Notes: generated by a model from the letters alone, not told the origin. Shown: positions 1-7,120, counted from the first letter of the stretch. The stretch: DNA of 25,488 bases from an uncultured Collinsella sp. (GCA_902478885.1 CABSMS010000021.1:1-25488), one strand, 5' to 3'. Made by a program: numbers and translations.

Positions 1-479
1 CCAACCCCGCCATTCACAAGGCCACGACCGGCCCCGAGATCTGGGATGACACCGACGGCCAGGTCGACATCTTCGTCGCCGGCGTTGGCACCGGTGGTAC
101 CGTGACCGGCGTGGGCGAGTTCCTCAAGGAGCAGAACCCCGAGATTAAGGTCGTCGCCGTCGAGCCCTCCACCTCCCCGGTGCTCTCCAAGGGCCAGGCC
201 GGCCCACACAAGATCCAGGGCATCGGCGCCGGCTTTGTGCCCGACGTCCTCGACACCCAGGTCTACGACGAGATCATCCCCGTCGAGAACGACGACGCCT
301 TTGCGACCGGCCGCGCCGTGGGCCACAAGGAGGGCGTGCTCGTGGGCATTTCGTCCGGTGCCGCCGTGTGGGCCGCACTGCAGCTGGCCAAGCGCCCCGA
401 GAACGAGGGCAAGACCATCGTGGCCCTGCTTGCCGACACCGGCGAGCGCTACCTGTCCACGGCGCTCTTCCAGGACTAA
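1..479 (+). CDS. cysK: Cysteine synthase (O-acetylserine sulfhydrylase), C-terminal part
   Basis: PLP enzyme that makes L-cysteine from O-acetylserine and sulfide in the cytoplasm. The gene enters from the left edge and reads in frame from base 3 to a TAA at 477-479, so only about 158 C-terminal residues are visible. They hold the glycine-rich PLP-phosphate loop (GVGTGGTVTGVG), the VAVEPSTSPVLS segment, the HKIQGIGAGFVP motif typical of CysK, and the ISSGAA and LLADTGERYLST motifs near the end. The N-terminal part with the PLP lysine lies outside the window. mnmA follows on the same strand after 181 bp. CysM or cystathionine beta-synthase would be the alternatives, but the motif spelling fits CysK best. 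Confidence 0.95.
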   Translation, partial: NPAIHKATTGPEIWDDTDGQVDIFVAGVGTGGTVTGVGEFLKEQNPEIKVVAVEPSTSPVLSKGQAGPHKIQGIGAGFVPDVLDTQVYDEIIPVENDDAFATGRAVGHKEGVLVGISSGAAVWAALQLAKRPENEGKTIVALLADTGERYLSTALFQD

Positions 480-579
480 GGGCCCGTCACTTGTCGATAG
501 GCCCAAGGCACGCCGGTCTCCCCTCTCTTCTGGCAGCCTGAGCTCATCCCAACAGGGTGTCCCACAGGACGCCCGAACT

Positions 580-631
580 TGCTACAATGTCTGCGGCGCG
601 GAACCAGCCTCCCGCGCCGCTTTTCTTTTTT
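580..631 (+). promoter_or_regulatory. Extended -10 box overlapping a hairpin with T-tract, upstream of mnmA
   Basis: A TGC-TACAAT extended -10 box lies at 580-588 without a clear -35. It is followed at once by a perfect 8-bp stem (GCGGCGCG 593-600 with CGCGCCGC 613-620) and an 11-base pyrimidine tract (621-631, T-rich). The hairpin looks like an intrinsic terminator, either for cysK transcripts or as an attenuator in the mnmA leader. The predicted start near 595 falls inside the stem, so both roles cannot apply to the same transcript. The mnmA ribosome binding site (AAGGAG, 646-651) comes after it. Confidence 0.45.
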
Positions 632-660
632 GGCCACATGCCACCAAGGAGAACCTCCCC

Positions 661-1761
661 ATGCACAATAAGCGCGTGCTCGTCGCCATGAGCGGCGGCG
701 TCGATTCCAGCGTGACCGCGTATCTGCTCAAAAGTCAGGGTTACGAATGTGTCGGTGCCACCATGCGCCTCACCTGCCCCGCGCCCGATCCCGTCACGGG
801 CATGAGCAAAGTCGATCGCGACATCGCTGACGCGAAGGCCGTCGCCGAGCGCCTGGGGATACCCCATCATGTGCTCGACCTGCAGCAGACGTTCGACCAC
901 AGCGTTATCGAGCGCTTTGTGAACGCCTACCAGGAGGGACTGACGCCCAACCCGTGCATCATCTGCAACCGCCACATTAAGTTTGGCGCGCTGCTCGATG
1001 TGGCGCTGGACATGGGCTGCGACTACATCGCCACGGGCCACTATGCCAAAACGAGCCAGGCGCCCGATGGCGCCTGGCAGTTGCACCGCGGCGAGGACCC
1101 CAAAAAGGACCAAAGCTACTTTTTGTATTCGCTTACGCAGGAGCGCCTGGCACGCACAATCTTTCCGCTGGCAGGCCTGGACAAGGAGCACGACGTGCGC
1201 CGCATTGCCACCGAGCAGGGTTTTGTCAACGCCAAAAAGGCCGAGAGCGAGGATATCTGCTTTATTCCAGACGGCGACTACGCGGGCTATATCGAGCGCC
1301 GCTGCGGACATGCCGCCGAGCCGGGCGATATTGTATGGCGCGACGGCAGCGTGGTCGGACGCCATAACGGCGCGTTGCGCTATACCATCGGCCAGCGCAA
1401 GGGCCTGGGCGTCGCGATGGCGCATCCCGTGTATGTGACGGGCGTCGATACCGTCAACAACACCGTGCATCTGGGCGAGGCCGAAGACCTGACGGCCACA
1501 GCGCTCACGGCCAACGACTGGATCTGGAGCGCCCCTGCCGACCGCATGGAGGCAGAGCTCACGTCCGGCGGCATTCGCGTGGGCGCCAAGTACCGCTACC
1601 GTCAGAAAGACCAGGCAGCGACCCTTACGCGCGGCGAAGACGGGCAAATGCTGCTGACTTTTGACGAGCCGCAGCGAGCCATCGCCCCCGGCCAAGCCGT
1701 TGTAGCCTACCGCGGCGACGTCGTCCTGGGCGGGGGCACCGTTACGTCAGCCATCAAATAG
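661..1761 (+). CDS. mnmA: tRNA-specific 2-thiouridylase MnmA
   Basis: Cytoplasmic ATP-dependent enzyme that thiolates uridine 34 of Lys, Glu and Gln tRNAs, taking sulfur from a persulfide relay. The 366-residue protein has the usual family length. It has the PP-loop SGGVDSS (11-17), the catalytic cysteine C102 in NPCIICNRHIKF, GHYAK at 126-130, and the second catalytic cysteine C200 in SEDICFIPDGDY, followed by the beta-barrel C-terminal domains (YTIGQRKGLG). I chose the ATG at 661 because AAGGAG sits 9 bases upstream and MHNKRVLVAMSGG is the normal family N-terminus; the frame stays open further upstream without meaning. A cysteine desulfurase often accompanies mnmA; here cysteine synthase precedes it. 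The stop is followed 15 bp later by a long palindrome. Confidence 0.97.
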   Translation: MHNKRVLVAMSGGVDSSVTAYLLKSQGYECVGATMRLTCPAPDPVTGMSKVDRDIADAKAVAERLGIPHHVLDLQQTFDHSVIERFVNAYQEGLTPNPCIICNRHIKFGALLDVALDMGCDYIATGHYAKTSQAPDGAWQLHRGEDPKKDQSYFLYSLTQERLARTIFPLAGLDKEHDVRRIATEQGFVNAKKAESEDICFIPDGDYAGYIERRCGHAAEPGDIVWRDGSVVGRHNGALRYTIGQRKGLGVAMAHPVYVTGVDTVNNTVHLGEAEDLTATALTANDWIWSAPADRMEAELTSGGIRVGAKYRYRQKDQAATLTRGEDGQMLLTFDEPQRAIAPGQAVVAYRGDVVLGGGTVTSAIK

Positions 1762-1776
1762 CCCCATCCCCTTCAT

Positions 1777-1845
1777 AAGTTGCGGTGAAATAGGGACTGT
1801 TTAAGCGTTTCAGGCCGCTAAACAGTCCCTATTTCACCGCAACTT
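1777..1845. repeat. 27-bp-stem palindrome, left copy flanking the HipA-like gene
   Basis: A perfect 27-bp inverted repeat, arms 1777-1803 and 1819-1845, with a 15-base loop. The arm begins AAGTTGCGGTGAAATAGGG and continues ACTGTTTA. The same stem occurs at 3302-3372. It lies just after mnmA and 1 bp before the operator-like dyad of the next gene. It could end mnmA transcription, but has no U-tract; a REP/MITE-like element is the better description. Confidence 0.9.
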
Positions 1846-1846
1846 T

Positions 1847-1899
1847 GTTAAGTATTATGATGTTTGTGCTTGCTATATTTAACGATTAGAATACTTAAC
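1847..1899 (+). promoter_or_regulatory. Promoter bracketed by a 10-bp dyad, upstream of the HipA-like gene
   Basis: GTTAAGTATT (1847-1856) and AATACTTAAC (1890-1899) form a perfect 10-bp inverted repeat, centres 43 bp apart, about four helical turns. Between and overlapping them are two possible -10 boxes: TATATT at 1874-1879 preceded by TG (extended -10), and TAGAAT at 1887-1892 with TTGTGC at 1864-1869 as a weak -35. The arrangement suits autorepression by the HTH domain of the downstream protein, as in hipBA operons. That role is inferred. Confidence 0.55.
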
Positions 1900-1914
1900 G
1901 AGGTGATGCAGCAG

Positions 1915-3288
1915 ATGAGTACTTCCAACTATATAACCATGGGTGACGCCGCACGCCTGCTGGGCGTTACGAAGGCCCGTATATCGCAACTGGCTGCATC
2001 GGGAACGCTCGCGTGCGATATCGTCGGTGGGCGGAAAATGGTTGAGTACGATTCCGCGATTGGTTATCAAAAGGTCCGTAAGCGCGGGCGCCGTCCCGCA
2101 GCTGACGTAGGGCGCAAGTTCACGTTGATGTCAGCCGACCACGAGGTCGCGCATGTCTCGTTTGATCCAACGCGCGAGTTTTCCTTTGAAATTGCCGAAA
2201 TACTCGATGCACGAAGGATGCCGTTTGGCACGTGCTCGAGTTCTTCTCCAACGGTGAATAAACGAGCGCTTAACACGTGGTGGAGCCACCGGTCGGTGCC
2301 CGACGTCCGCCCCGGACTCATCTCGCGCTATCGCGAGCTGGGAATTGACAGCGGTATTGAAGTGCCCGTTCGTTGCCTGGGTTTTTCGCTTTCGGATTGC
2401 TATTGGCTAAGACCGGTCGACTGCGATGGACTCGATTGGCAGCACCTCAATTACTTCGAAAACGATTTTGAACGGTCGGCACCCGAGCATCGTTCAGGCT
2501 GGCTTGAGGGCATCGGACTCAAAAATCCTGACAATACGTCCGAGGGTGAGCTCCCCAAATCTTGGATGATCCGCAATGGTGTTCGCATCCTGGTCAAAGG
2601 ATGCGGAATGGACGATCAGCGACCGTTTAACGAGGCGGTTGCAACAGCTCTACATCGGCGTCTGCTATCCAAAGGTGAGTTTGTTCCCTATACGGTCGAG
2701 CGCATGTTCGACGGGCCCGTATGCCTATGCGATGACTTTCTTAATGGCCGTGAGGAATACGTGCCGGCCGCTTATATCAGGGACGCACTCGGTGGCCAGC
2801 GAGGAAACTCAACATACGATCGATACTGTCGCTATCTTGGCAGACACGGGGCTGACGAAGCCGCGGTAAGAAAATCCATGTCGCAGATGATTGTCTGCGA
2901 TGCCCTCCTGGCCAACAGCGACCGCCACTGGCGAAACTTCGGCATCATCCGCAATGTCGATACACTAGAAATGCGGCCTGCACCGCTGTTCGATAGTGGC
3001 AATTGCCTGTGGTACAACGTGCCAACCGCCGTGCTCGTTGCCGGGGAGTTTGGATTTGCCGCCAAACCGTTTGGTCCAGATCCTTCCGCTCAGCTAGCAT
3101 TTGCTGACTCGCTCGATTGGTTCGATGCGTCGCATCTCGATGGGTTCGTCGACGAGGCAGTCGAAATCCTCTCACAAAGCGCATGGGCAACAGCAGGCAA
3201 TCGCCTCAAGGCCATCCGCCGCGGTCTCGAGCGCCGCACGATAGAGGTAAGCGCCGCCGTTGAGGTACTACGTCACGTGCAGAGATAA
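1915..3288 (+). CDS. HipA-like serine/threonine kinase with fused N-terminal HTH domain
   Basis: A 457-residue protein. Residues 6-45 (TMGDAARLLGVTKARISQLAASG) read as an excisionase/MerR-like helix-turn-helix, followed by a basic KRGRRPA patch. The C-terminal half has HipA kinase hallmarks: a candidate ATP lysine K228 (RILVKGCG), the catalytic loop NSDRHWRNFG with D336 and N341, and a metal-binding FDSG with D360. HipA kinases phosphorylate proteins (glutamyl-tRNA synthetase in E. coli) and act as toxins neutralised by HipB. Here no separate HipB exists, so the fused HTH may supply DNA binding and perhaps self-control; that is inference. The start at ATG 1915 has GAGG 11 bases upstream; ATG 1906 is possible but too close to it. 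Codon use is less GC-biased than in neighbours, and the gene sits between inverted palindromes, suggesting acquisition. Substrate unknown; a non-toxic regulatory kinase is also possible. Confidence 0.8.
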   Translation: MSTSNYITMGDAARLLGVTKARISQLAASGTLACDIVGGRKMVEYDSAIGYQKVRKRGRRPAADVGRKFTLMSADHEVAHVSFDPTREFSFEIAEILDARRMPFGTCSSSSPTVNKRALNTWWSHRSVPDVRPGLISRYRELGIDSGIEVPVRCLGFSLSDCYWLRPVDCDGLDWQHLNYFENDFERSAPEHRSGWLEGIGLKNPDNTSEGELPKSWMIRNGVRILVKGCGMDDQRPFNEAVATALHRRLLSKGEFVPYTVERMFDGPVCLCDDFLNGREEYVPAAYIRDALGGQRGNSTYDRYCRYLGRHGADEAAVRKSMSQMIVCDALLANSDRHWRNFGIIRNVDTLEMRPAPLFDSGNCLWYNVPTAVLVAGEFGFAAKPFGPDPSAQLAFADSLDWFDASHLDGFVDEAVEILSQSAWATAGNRLKAIRRGLERRTIEVSAAVEVLRHVQR

Positions 3289-3301
3289 CAGCACTGCCCC
3301 C

Positions 3302-3372
3302 TAAGTTGCGGTGAAATAGGGACTGTTTTCGCATTTAAAACGCTTAAACAGTCCCTATTTCACCGCAACTTA
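3302..3372. repeat. 27-bp-stem palindrome, right copy, inverted relative to the left copy
   Basis: A perfect 27-bp inverted repeat, arms 3302-3328 and 3346-3372, 17-base loop. Its stem shares 26 bp with the element at 1777-1845. The loop shows orientation: the loop-adjacent AAGCGTTT at 1803-1810 recurs as its complement at 3338-3345, so 34 bp match in inverted orientation (1777-1810 with 3338-3371). The two copies therefore face each other around the HipA-like gene. Confidence 0.9.
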
Positions 3373-3379
3373 GAGAGGA

Positions 3380-3415
3380 CGGCCTCGGTCTGTACTACTG
3401 TGTCAGCCGAGGCCG
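3380..3415 (-). terminator. Hairpin downstream of the M42 peptidase gene
   Basis: A 9-bp stem CGGCCTCGG (3380-3388) with CCGAGGCCG (3407-3415) and an 18-base loop begins 9 bp past the peptidase stop on the minus strand. No T-tract follows in either direction, so intrinsic termination is uncertain. Confidence 0.35.
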
Positions 3416-3423
3416 CTGCATCG

Positions 3424-4467
3424 TTAGCGCTGCACGTAGGCGCGAACGAGCTCGTAGGTGTTGCGCACGCCGTCCATGTGGCTGCGCTCGTAGTTGTGGC
3501 TCGCGTACACACCGGGGCCGATCAGGCCGTGACGGATGTCGTAGCCGGCAGAAAGCGTGGCCTCAACGTCCGAGCCGTAATGCGGGTACACGTCGATCGC
3601 GTAGTCGAGCTCCAGCTCGCGCGCGATATTGGACAGCGTGGTCACCAGATCGTAGTTATAGGGGCCACCCGAATCCTTGGCGCAGATCGACACCATGCGC
3701 TCGGTGCAGCCCAGGTCGTCGCCCACGCAGCCCATGTCAACGCTGATCATCTCGCGCGTGTCGGCCGGCACGAAAGCGCCGCCGTGGCCGACCTCCTCGT
3801 ACACGGTAAAGAGCAGCGACACCTTGCGCGAAAGCGTCACCTCGCCGTCAGCAACGGCACGGGCCAGACCCAGCAGAATCGACGCCGACAGCTTGTCATC
3901 CAGGAAGCGGCTCTTAATGTAGCCGCTCTCCGTCACCGTGGTACGCGGATCCATAGCGATGATGTCGCCGGTCTGAACGCCCAGCTCAAGCACGTCGTCC
4001 TTGCTGTCGACGTTCTCGTCGAGCAGGATTTCCATGTTCTTCTCGATGGTCTTGACCGGCTCGTCGGCCACGTGCGCCGAGGGCTCGGTGTTGAGAACCA
4101 CACCCGTGTACACATTGCCGTCACGCGTGTAGACGGTGCAGTTCTCGCCATCGGCCGTAGACCACTGGTGCCCGCCGAGCGTCGTGGGACGCAGACGGCC
4201 ATTGTCCTTAATGGAGCGCACCATGGCGCCCAGGGTGTCGACGTGGCTCGCCAACACAAGCGGCTCGCCCTCGCCACCAAGCTCAACCAGTACGTTGCCC
4301 TTATTGGAGCGCTCGGGCCCAAAGCCCATATCGCGCAACGTCTCCATCAGATAGTCAGTCGCCGCACGGGTATAGCCCGTAGGCGAGGCAATAGAAGTCA
4401 GCGTCTTAAGCTGTCCTGCGATATAGGAGAGCGTCTCCTCTAGAGAAGCATCAATATTAGAAATCAT
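3424..4467 (-). CDS. M42 family metallo-aminopeptidase (FrvX/PepA-like)
   Basis: Cytoplasmic zinc aminopeptidase of the M42 group, which form large tetrahedral complexes that trim peptides. The 347-residue length matches the family. Probable metal ligands and catalytic residues are in order: H75 and D77 (HVDTLG), D190/D191 (FLDDKLSAS), the E224-E225 pair (YEEVGHGG), D244 (VDMG) and the C-terminal histidine in SHNYERSH. The start at 4467 (MISN) is preferred over the ATG two codons upstream, because AAGGA then has 5-base spacing, whereas it abuts the upstream ATG. It stands alone on the minus strand: no partner follows it before the palindrome at 3302-3372. Two TGCACGTGCA palindromes lie 50-115 bp upstream. 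The exact side-chain preference cannot be read from the sequence. Confidence 0.9.
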   Translation of the reverse strand: MISNIDASLEETLSYIAGQLKTLTSIASPTGYTRAATDYLMETLRDMGFGPERSNKGNVLVELGGEGEPLVLASHVDTLGAMVRSIKDNGRLRPTTLGGHQWSTADGENCTVYTRDGNVYTGVVLNTEPSAHVADEPVKTIEKNMEILLDENVDSKDDVLELGVQTGDIIAMDPRTTVTESGYIKSRFLDDKLSASILLGLARAVADGEVTLSRKVSLLFTVYEEVGHGGAFVPADTREMISVDMGCVGDDLGCTERMVSICAKDSGGPYNYDLVTTLSNIARELELDYAIDVYPHYGSDVEATLSAGYDIRHGLIGPGVYASHNYERSHMDGVRNTYELVRAYVQR

Positions 4468-4516
4468 ATGCATCCTTCCAAGTAAAACTAAGACCGAGTC
4501 CCGATTTTAACCGTTC

Positions 4517-4584
4517 TGCACGTGCAATGCCCCAGGAGCCGAGCCGACTCCAGACGTCCCCGCACCGGTTTTGTGCACGTGCAC
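4517..4584. promoter_or_regulatory. Two TGCACGTGCA palindromes upstream of the M42 peptidase
   Basis: TGCACGTGCA at 4517-4526 and GTGCACGTGCAC at 4573-4584 are perfect palindromes 57 bp apart centre to centre, in the 5' region of the minus-strand peptidase gene. The spacing and shared core suggest an operator pair. I could not place a convincing -35/-10 between them and the gene (TAAAAT, complement of 4504-4509, is the best -10). Confidence 0.35.
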
Positions 4585-4676
4585 GGTTTACAATCCCAAT
4601 CTTGCATAAATCCTATCGGTATCTGCATAGAAATGAGGCATCTTCTTGCTTCGTCTCAGGGTGCCCCACCTTGGGC

Positions 4677-4912
4677 CGTGCAAAAAACGGAGTATTCAGC
4701 ACCGTGGGCCCCAACAGCCCCATCGCGAACGACAAAACGACGCGGTTACAGCAGTGTCGCAGGTCGTCGTAAAGCAAAAACTCAGTAACAACCCCCTCCG
4801 CTCATCGATAGCCCGCCCACAATGGCTGTCGATGGGCGCCTGCGGGCCACTACGGGCCATTCAAAACGTTATGCATTTTTAAGAGCTTGCTGAATACTCC
4901 CAAAAATGCACG
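4677..4912. repeat. 236-bp element with 25-nt terminal inverted repeats (copy 1)
   Basis: The left end (4677-4701) reads CGTGC, an A-run, then CGGAGTATTCAGCA; the right end (4888-4912) is TGCTGAATACTCCC, an A-run, then TGCACG. The inner 13 bp (GGAGTATTCAGCA) pair perfectly. The outer flank GGTGCCCCACC (4660-4670) has a looser match beyond the right end. A second element with the same ends lies at 23217-23451. Inside, CATCGATAGCC and GGCTGTCGATG (about 4803-4836) form a hairpin with one mismatch. No coding content is evident. Confidence 0.8.
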
Positions 4913-4986
4913 CTGGGAAGTGCACCACCTATCCGCAGCGGGCAGCATGCCTTGGTTTTGCCCGTCTCGGGGCATCGACGCAACAC

Positions 4987-5018
4987 AAAAAGCCCCGCCG
5001 TGCGTAGCACGGCGGGGC
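4987..5018 (-). terminator. Intrinsic terminator of fucO
   Basis: A 12-bp stem GCCCCGCCGTGC (4992-5003) with GCACGGCGGGGC (5007-5018) and a 3-base loop. On the minus strand it is followed by a T-run (complement of AAAAA, 4987-4991), about 55 bp after the fucO stop. Confidence 0.85.
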
Positions 5019-5071
5019 CAGCGGCAAGTCAAAAGTCCATACGCCTACAGGCGAAAGAACACCAAACTAGA

Positions 5072-6238
5072 CTAGGCAGCCGGGCAGATCTTCTTGAAGA
5101 GCTCGATGACGTCGTCGAGCGTCGCCTCGCGCGGGTTGCCCGGGAAGCAGGCGTCGGCCATGGCGTCCTTGGCCAGGACCTCGATCTCATCAGCCTTCAT
5201 GGCCTCGCAGACGTGCGGGATGTTCACGTCGGCGGAGAGCTGCTTGACGGCGGCGATGGCGGCATCGGCGGCCTCGTCGGTGCTCATGCCCGTGGTGTCA
5301 ACGCCCATAGCGACGGCGACCTTCGCCAGGCGCTCGGCGCAAACCGGCTTGTTGAACTCCATGGCAATCGGCAGCAGCATGGCGCAGGCGACGCCGTGCG
5401 GGGTGTCGTAGTGAGCGGACAGGGTGTGAGCCATGGCGTGGTCGATGCCCAGGCCAACGTTAGAGAAGCCCATGCCGGCGACATACTGGCCAAGGGCCAT
5501 GCCCTCGCGGCCGGAGCCGGGCTGGCCGGACTTGGCCTCGGCGACGGAGTCACGCAGGTTCTCGCTGATCAGCTTAATAGCCTCAAAGTGGAACATGTCG
5601 GAGAGCTCCCAAGCGCCCTTGGTGGTATAGCCCTCGATGGCGTGGGTCAGAGCGTCCATGCCGGTGGAGGCGGTCAGGCCGGCGGGCATGGAAGCCATCA
5701 TGTCGGGGTCGACGACGGCGACCTCGGGGGCGTCGTTGGTGTCGACGCACACGAACTTGCGGACCTTCTCGGGGTCGGTGATGACGTAGTTGATGGTCAC
5801 CTCGGCAGCGGTACCGGCGGTCGTCGGCACAGCGATGGTGAACACGGCGTGGTTCTTAGTGGGAGCAACGCCCTCGAGGCTGCGGACATCGGCGAACTCG
5901 GGGTTGTTGATGATGATGCCAATGGCCTTAGCGGTGTCCATGGAGGAGCCGCCACCGATGGTCACGATAGCGTCAGCCTCGGCGGCCTTGAAGGCCTCGA
6001 CGCCGTCCTTGACGTTCTGGATAGTGGGGTTGGGCTTGATCTCGGAGTAGAGGCTCCAAGCGATGCCGGCAGCGTCGAGCTCGTCGGTCACCTTAGCGGT
6101 AACGCCGAACTTGACCAGATCGGGGTCGGAGCAGACGAAGATCTTCTTGTAGCCGCGACGCTGGAGCTCGCCGGGGATCTCCTTGATGGCGCCGGAACCA
6201 TGATAAGAAATGGTGTTGAGAACGAAACGATTAGCCAT
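5072..6238 (-). CDS. fucO: Lactaldehyde reductase / iron-containing alcohol dehydrogenase (FucO type)
   Basis: Reduces L-lactaldehyde to 1,2-propanediol with NADH, the fermentative outlet of fucose and rhamnose breakdown. The 388 residues align by eye with E. coli FucO throughout: MANR start, NPTI, the cofactor loop IGGGSSMDTAKAIG (94-107), NNPEFADVRSLEG, PTTAGTAAEVTINYVITD (138-155), and metal ligands D195, H199 (MDALTHAIEG), H267 and H281 (TPHG). The ATG at 6238 follows GGGAGG with a 6-base spacing; the open frame upstream to 6280 has no matching family sequence. It is a single-gene transcript: own terminator at 4987-5018 and a LacI-like operator upstream at 6339-6352. No fucose or rhamnose genes are adjacent, so the physiological substrate could be another short aldehyde or diol. 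Confidence 0.9.
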   Translation of the reverse strand: MANRFVLNTISYHGSGAIKEIPGELQRRGYKKIFVCSDPDLVKFGVTAKVTDELDAAGIAWSLYSEIKPNPTIQNVKDGVEAFKAAEADAIVTIGGGSSMDTAKAIGIIINNPEFADVRSLEGVAPTKNHAVFTIAVPTTAGTAAEVTINYVITDPEKVRKFVCVDTNDAPEVAVVDPDMMASMPAGLTASTGMDALTHAIEGYTTKGAWELSDMFHFEAIKLISENLRDSVAEAKSGQPGSGREGMALGQYVAGMGFSNVGLGIDHAMAHTLSAHYDTPHGVACAMLLPIAMEFNKPVCAERLAKVAVAMGVDTTGMSTDEAADAAIAAVKQLSADVNIPHVCEAMKADEIEVLAKDAMADACFPGNPREATLDDVIELFKKICPAA

Positions 6239-6327
6239 TGATAGCCTCCCATCGTGTGCGGGGCACCCATTACGCCCCACGCTATGAGTCCCATCCTAAC
6301 GCTTTTGAAACAAAAAACGCGTGAGAA

Positions 6328-6352
6328 CGTCAAATTTGTTAAAGCGTTTCAA
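6328..6352 (-). promoter_or_regulatory. LacI-type operator and -35 candidate upstream of fucO
   Basis: TTAAAGCGTTTCAA (6339-6352) is a semi-palindrome centred on CG, matching its own complement at 10 of 14 positions, in the style of LacI/GalR-family or cre sites. The complement of 6328-6333 is TTGACG, a good -35; the matching -10 is weak (TTTCAA region). The location is 90-115 bp upstream of the fucO start. Confidence 0.4.
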
Positions 6353-6360
6353 CAGGTGAT

Positions 6361-6397
6361 GAAAAATATTGCGGCAAAGGGACAGCCCCTTTGCCGC
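6361..6397 (-). terminator. Intrinsic terminator of the yoaK-like gene
   Basis: An 11-bp stem GCGGCAAAGGG (6371-6381) with CCCTTTGCCGC (6387-6397), loop of 5, begins 6 bp past the stop of the minus-strand gene. On the minus strand it is followed by a U-rich stretch (complement of GAAAAATATT, 6361-6370). Confidence 0.85.
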
Positions 6398-6403
6398 ATT
6401 CGG

Positions 6404-7120
6404 TTACTTTCGACAGCCCTCTTTCCAAGCCTCGGCCGCAACCTTCCAGCGTAAGCGCAAGTCGCGCTCGCGGTCGATGAACATGATGGCAAACGCGACA
6501 AACAGCAGCAAGCTCGCCACGACGATGGCGTGCAGGCCCATGCGCTCAATACACCAGTTGCCCAACACGGCGCCAAACACAAAGGTAAAGATCACGCCAA
6601 AGTACAGCAGGCCGTTTTCCAAAAAGCCGCGCCTGTGGGTGATGATGTAATCGTCCACGTTTTGCAGCGCGTTGCGCAAGTTGCCGATGCACATGGTCGT
6701 AGCGATGCCATGACCGTGAATCTTGCGGAAGCTCTCGACCTGCATGCCGCAGGCAAACGAAGTGAGGCAGTTGGCGAGCAGGTTGTAACCGCCACCGGGG
6801 ATAAAGCTCACGCCCAGCAAGATGACGGCTTCAAAGAACACCGTCACCTGGCGCCAGTGAATCACACTGCCAAACCGTTCGTGTACCAGGTCGGCAAGCA
6901 TAATGCCCACGGCAAACGACACCACAGGGAAGAAGTAGCGCCCCGCAAGTGCCCAATTGCCCTCCGAGATGCTCACGCCCACCAGCAAGATGTTGCCCGT
7001 CTGCGCGTTAGCGAAAACATGGTCGCGCCCAATGTACGAATAAACGTCCATAAAGCCACCGGCGAGCGCCAAGATGATGCCCAGCTCAATAGACTCCGAT
7101 ATCTGTTTGGCACGCTGCAT
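6404..7120 (-). CDS. YoaK/DUF1275 family membrane protein
   Basis: A 238-residue multi-pass inner-membrane protein of unknown function. After a short N-terminal stretch it shows the DUF1275 signature GGFMDVYSYIG...FANAQTGNILLVG, with about six hydrophobic segments: the N-terminal helix, YFFPVVSFAVGIMLADL, FFEAVILLGVSFIPGGG, a central segment near CLTSFACGMQVESF, LLYFGVIFTFVFGAVLGN and IVVASLLLFVAFAIMF. The start at 7120 (MQRAKQIS) has AAGGAGG 10 bases upstream. The frame is open further upstream, but that part is low in hydrophobic residues and contains the RBS itself, so it is not coding. It diverges from the ygiQ-like gene and has its own terminator. Proposed roles for the family (transport) are not established. 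Confidence 0.85.
   Translation of the reverse strand: MQRAKQISESIELGIILALAGGFMDVYSYIGRDHVFANAQTGNILLVGVSISEGNWALAGRYFFPVVSFAVGIMLADLVHERFGSVIHWRQVTVFFEAVILLGVSFIPGGGYNLLANCLTSFACGMQVESFRKIHGHGIATTMCIGNLRNALQNVDDYIITHRRGFLENGLLYFGVIFTFVFGAVLGNWCIERMGLHAIVVASLLLFVAFAIMFIDRERDLRLRWKVAAEAWKEGCRK

Larger units (their letters stand above)
4468..5071. other. 604-bp intergenic region without a credible gene
   Basis: It holds, left to right: the 5' region of the M42 peptidase with two CACGTG palindromes, an element with terminal inverted repeats (4677-4912), and the fucO terminator (4992-5018). Short open frames here lack ribosome binding sites and family signatures. Confidence 0.7.

Noticed and set aside
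235..660. N-terminal extension of mnmA
   Set aside because: The frame is open but runs out of frame through cysK and the hairpin; MnmA homology starts at 661 with a good ribosome binding site.
3400..4443. A 347-codon plus-strand open frame
   Set aside because: Mirror of the M42 peptidase gene, whose metal-ligand motifs are intact on the minus strand.
4522..4882. Small plus-strand open frames in the intergenic region
   Set aside because: Three overlapping frames with no ribosome binding site; their sequence changes with the repeat element and shows no protein-like conservation.
4952..6241. A 429-codon plus-strand open frame
   Set aside because: Antisense to fucO and through its terminator; no recognisable domain.
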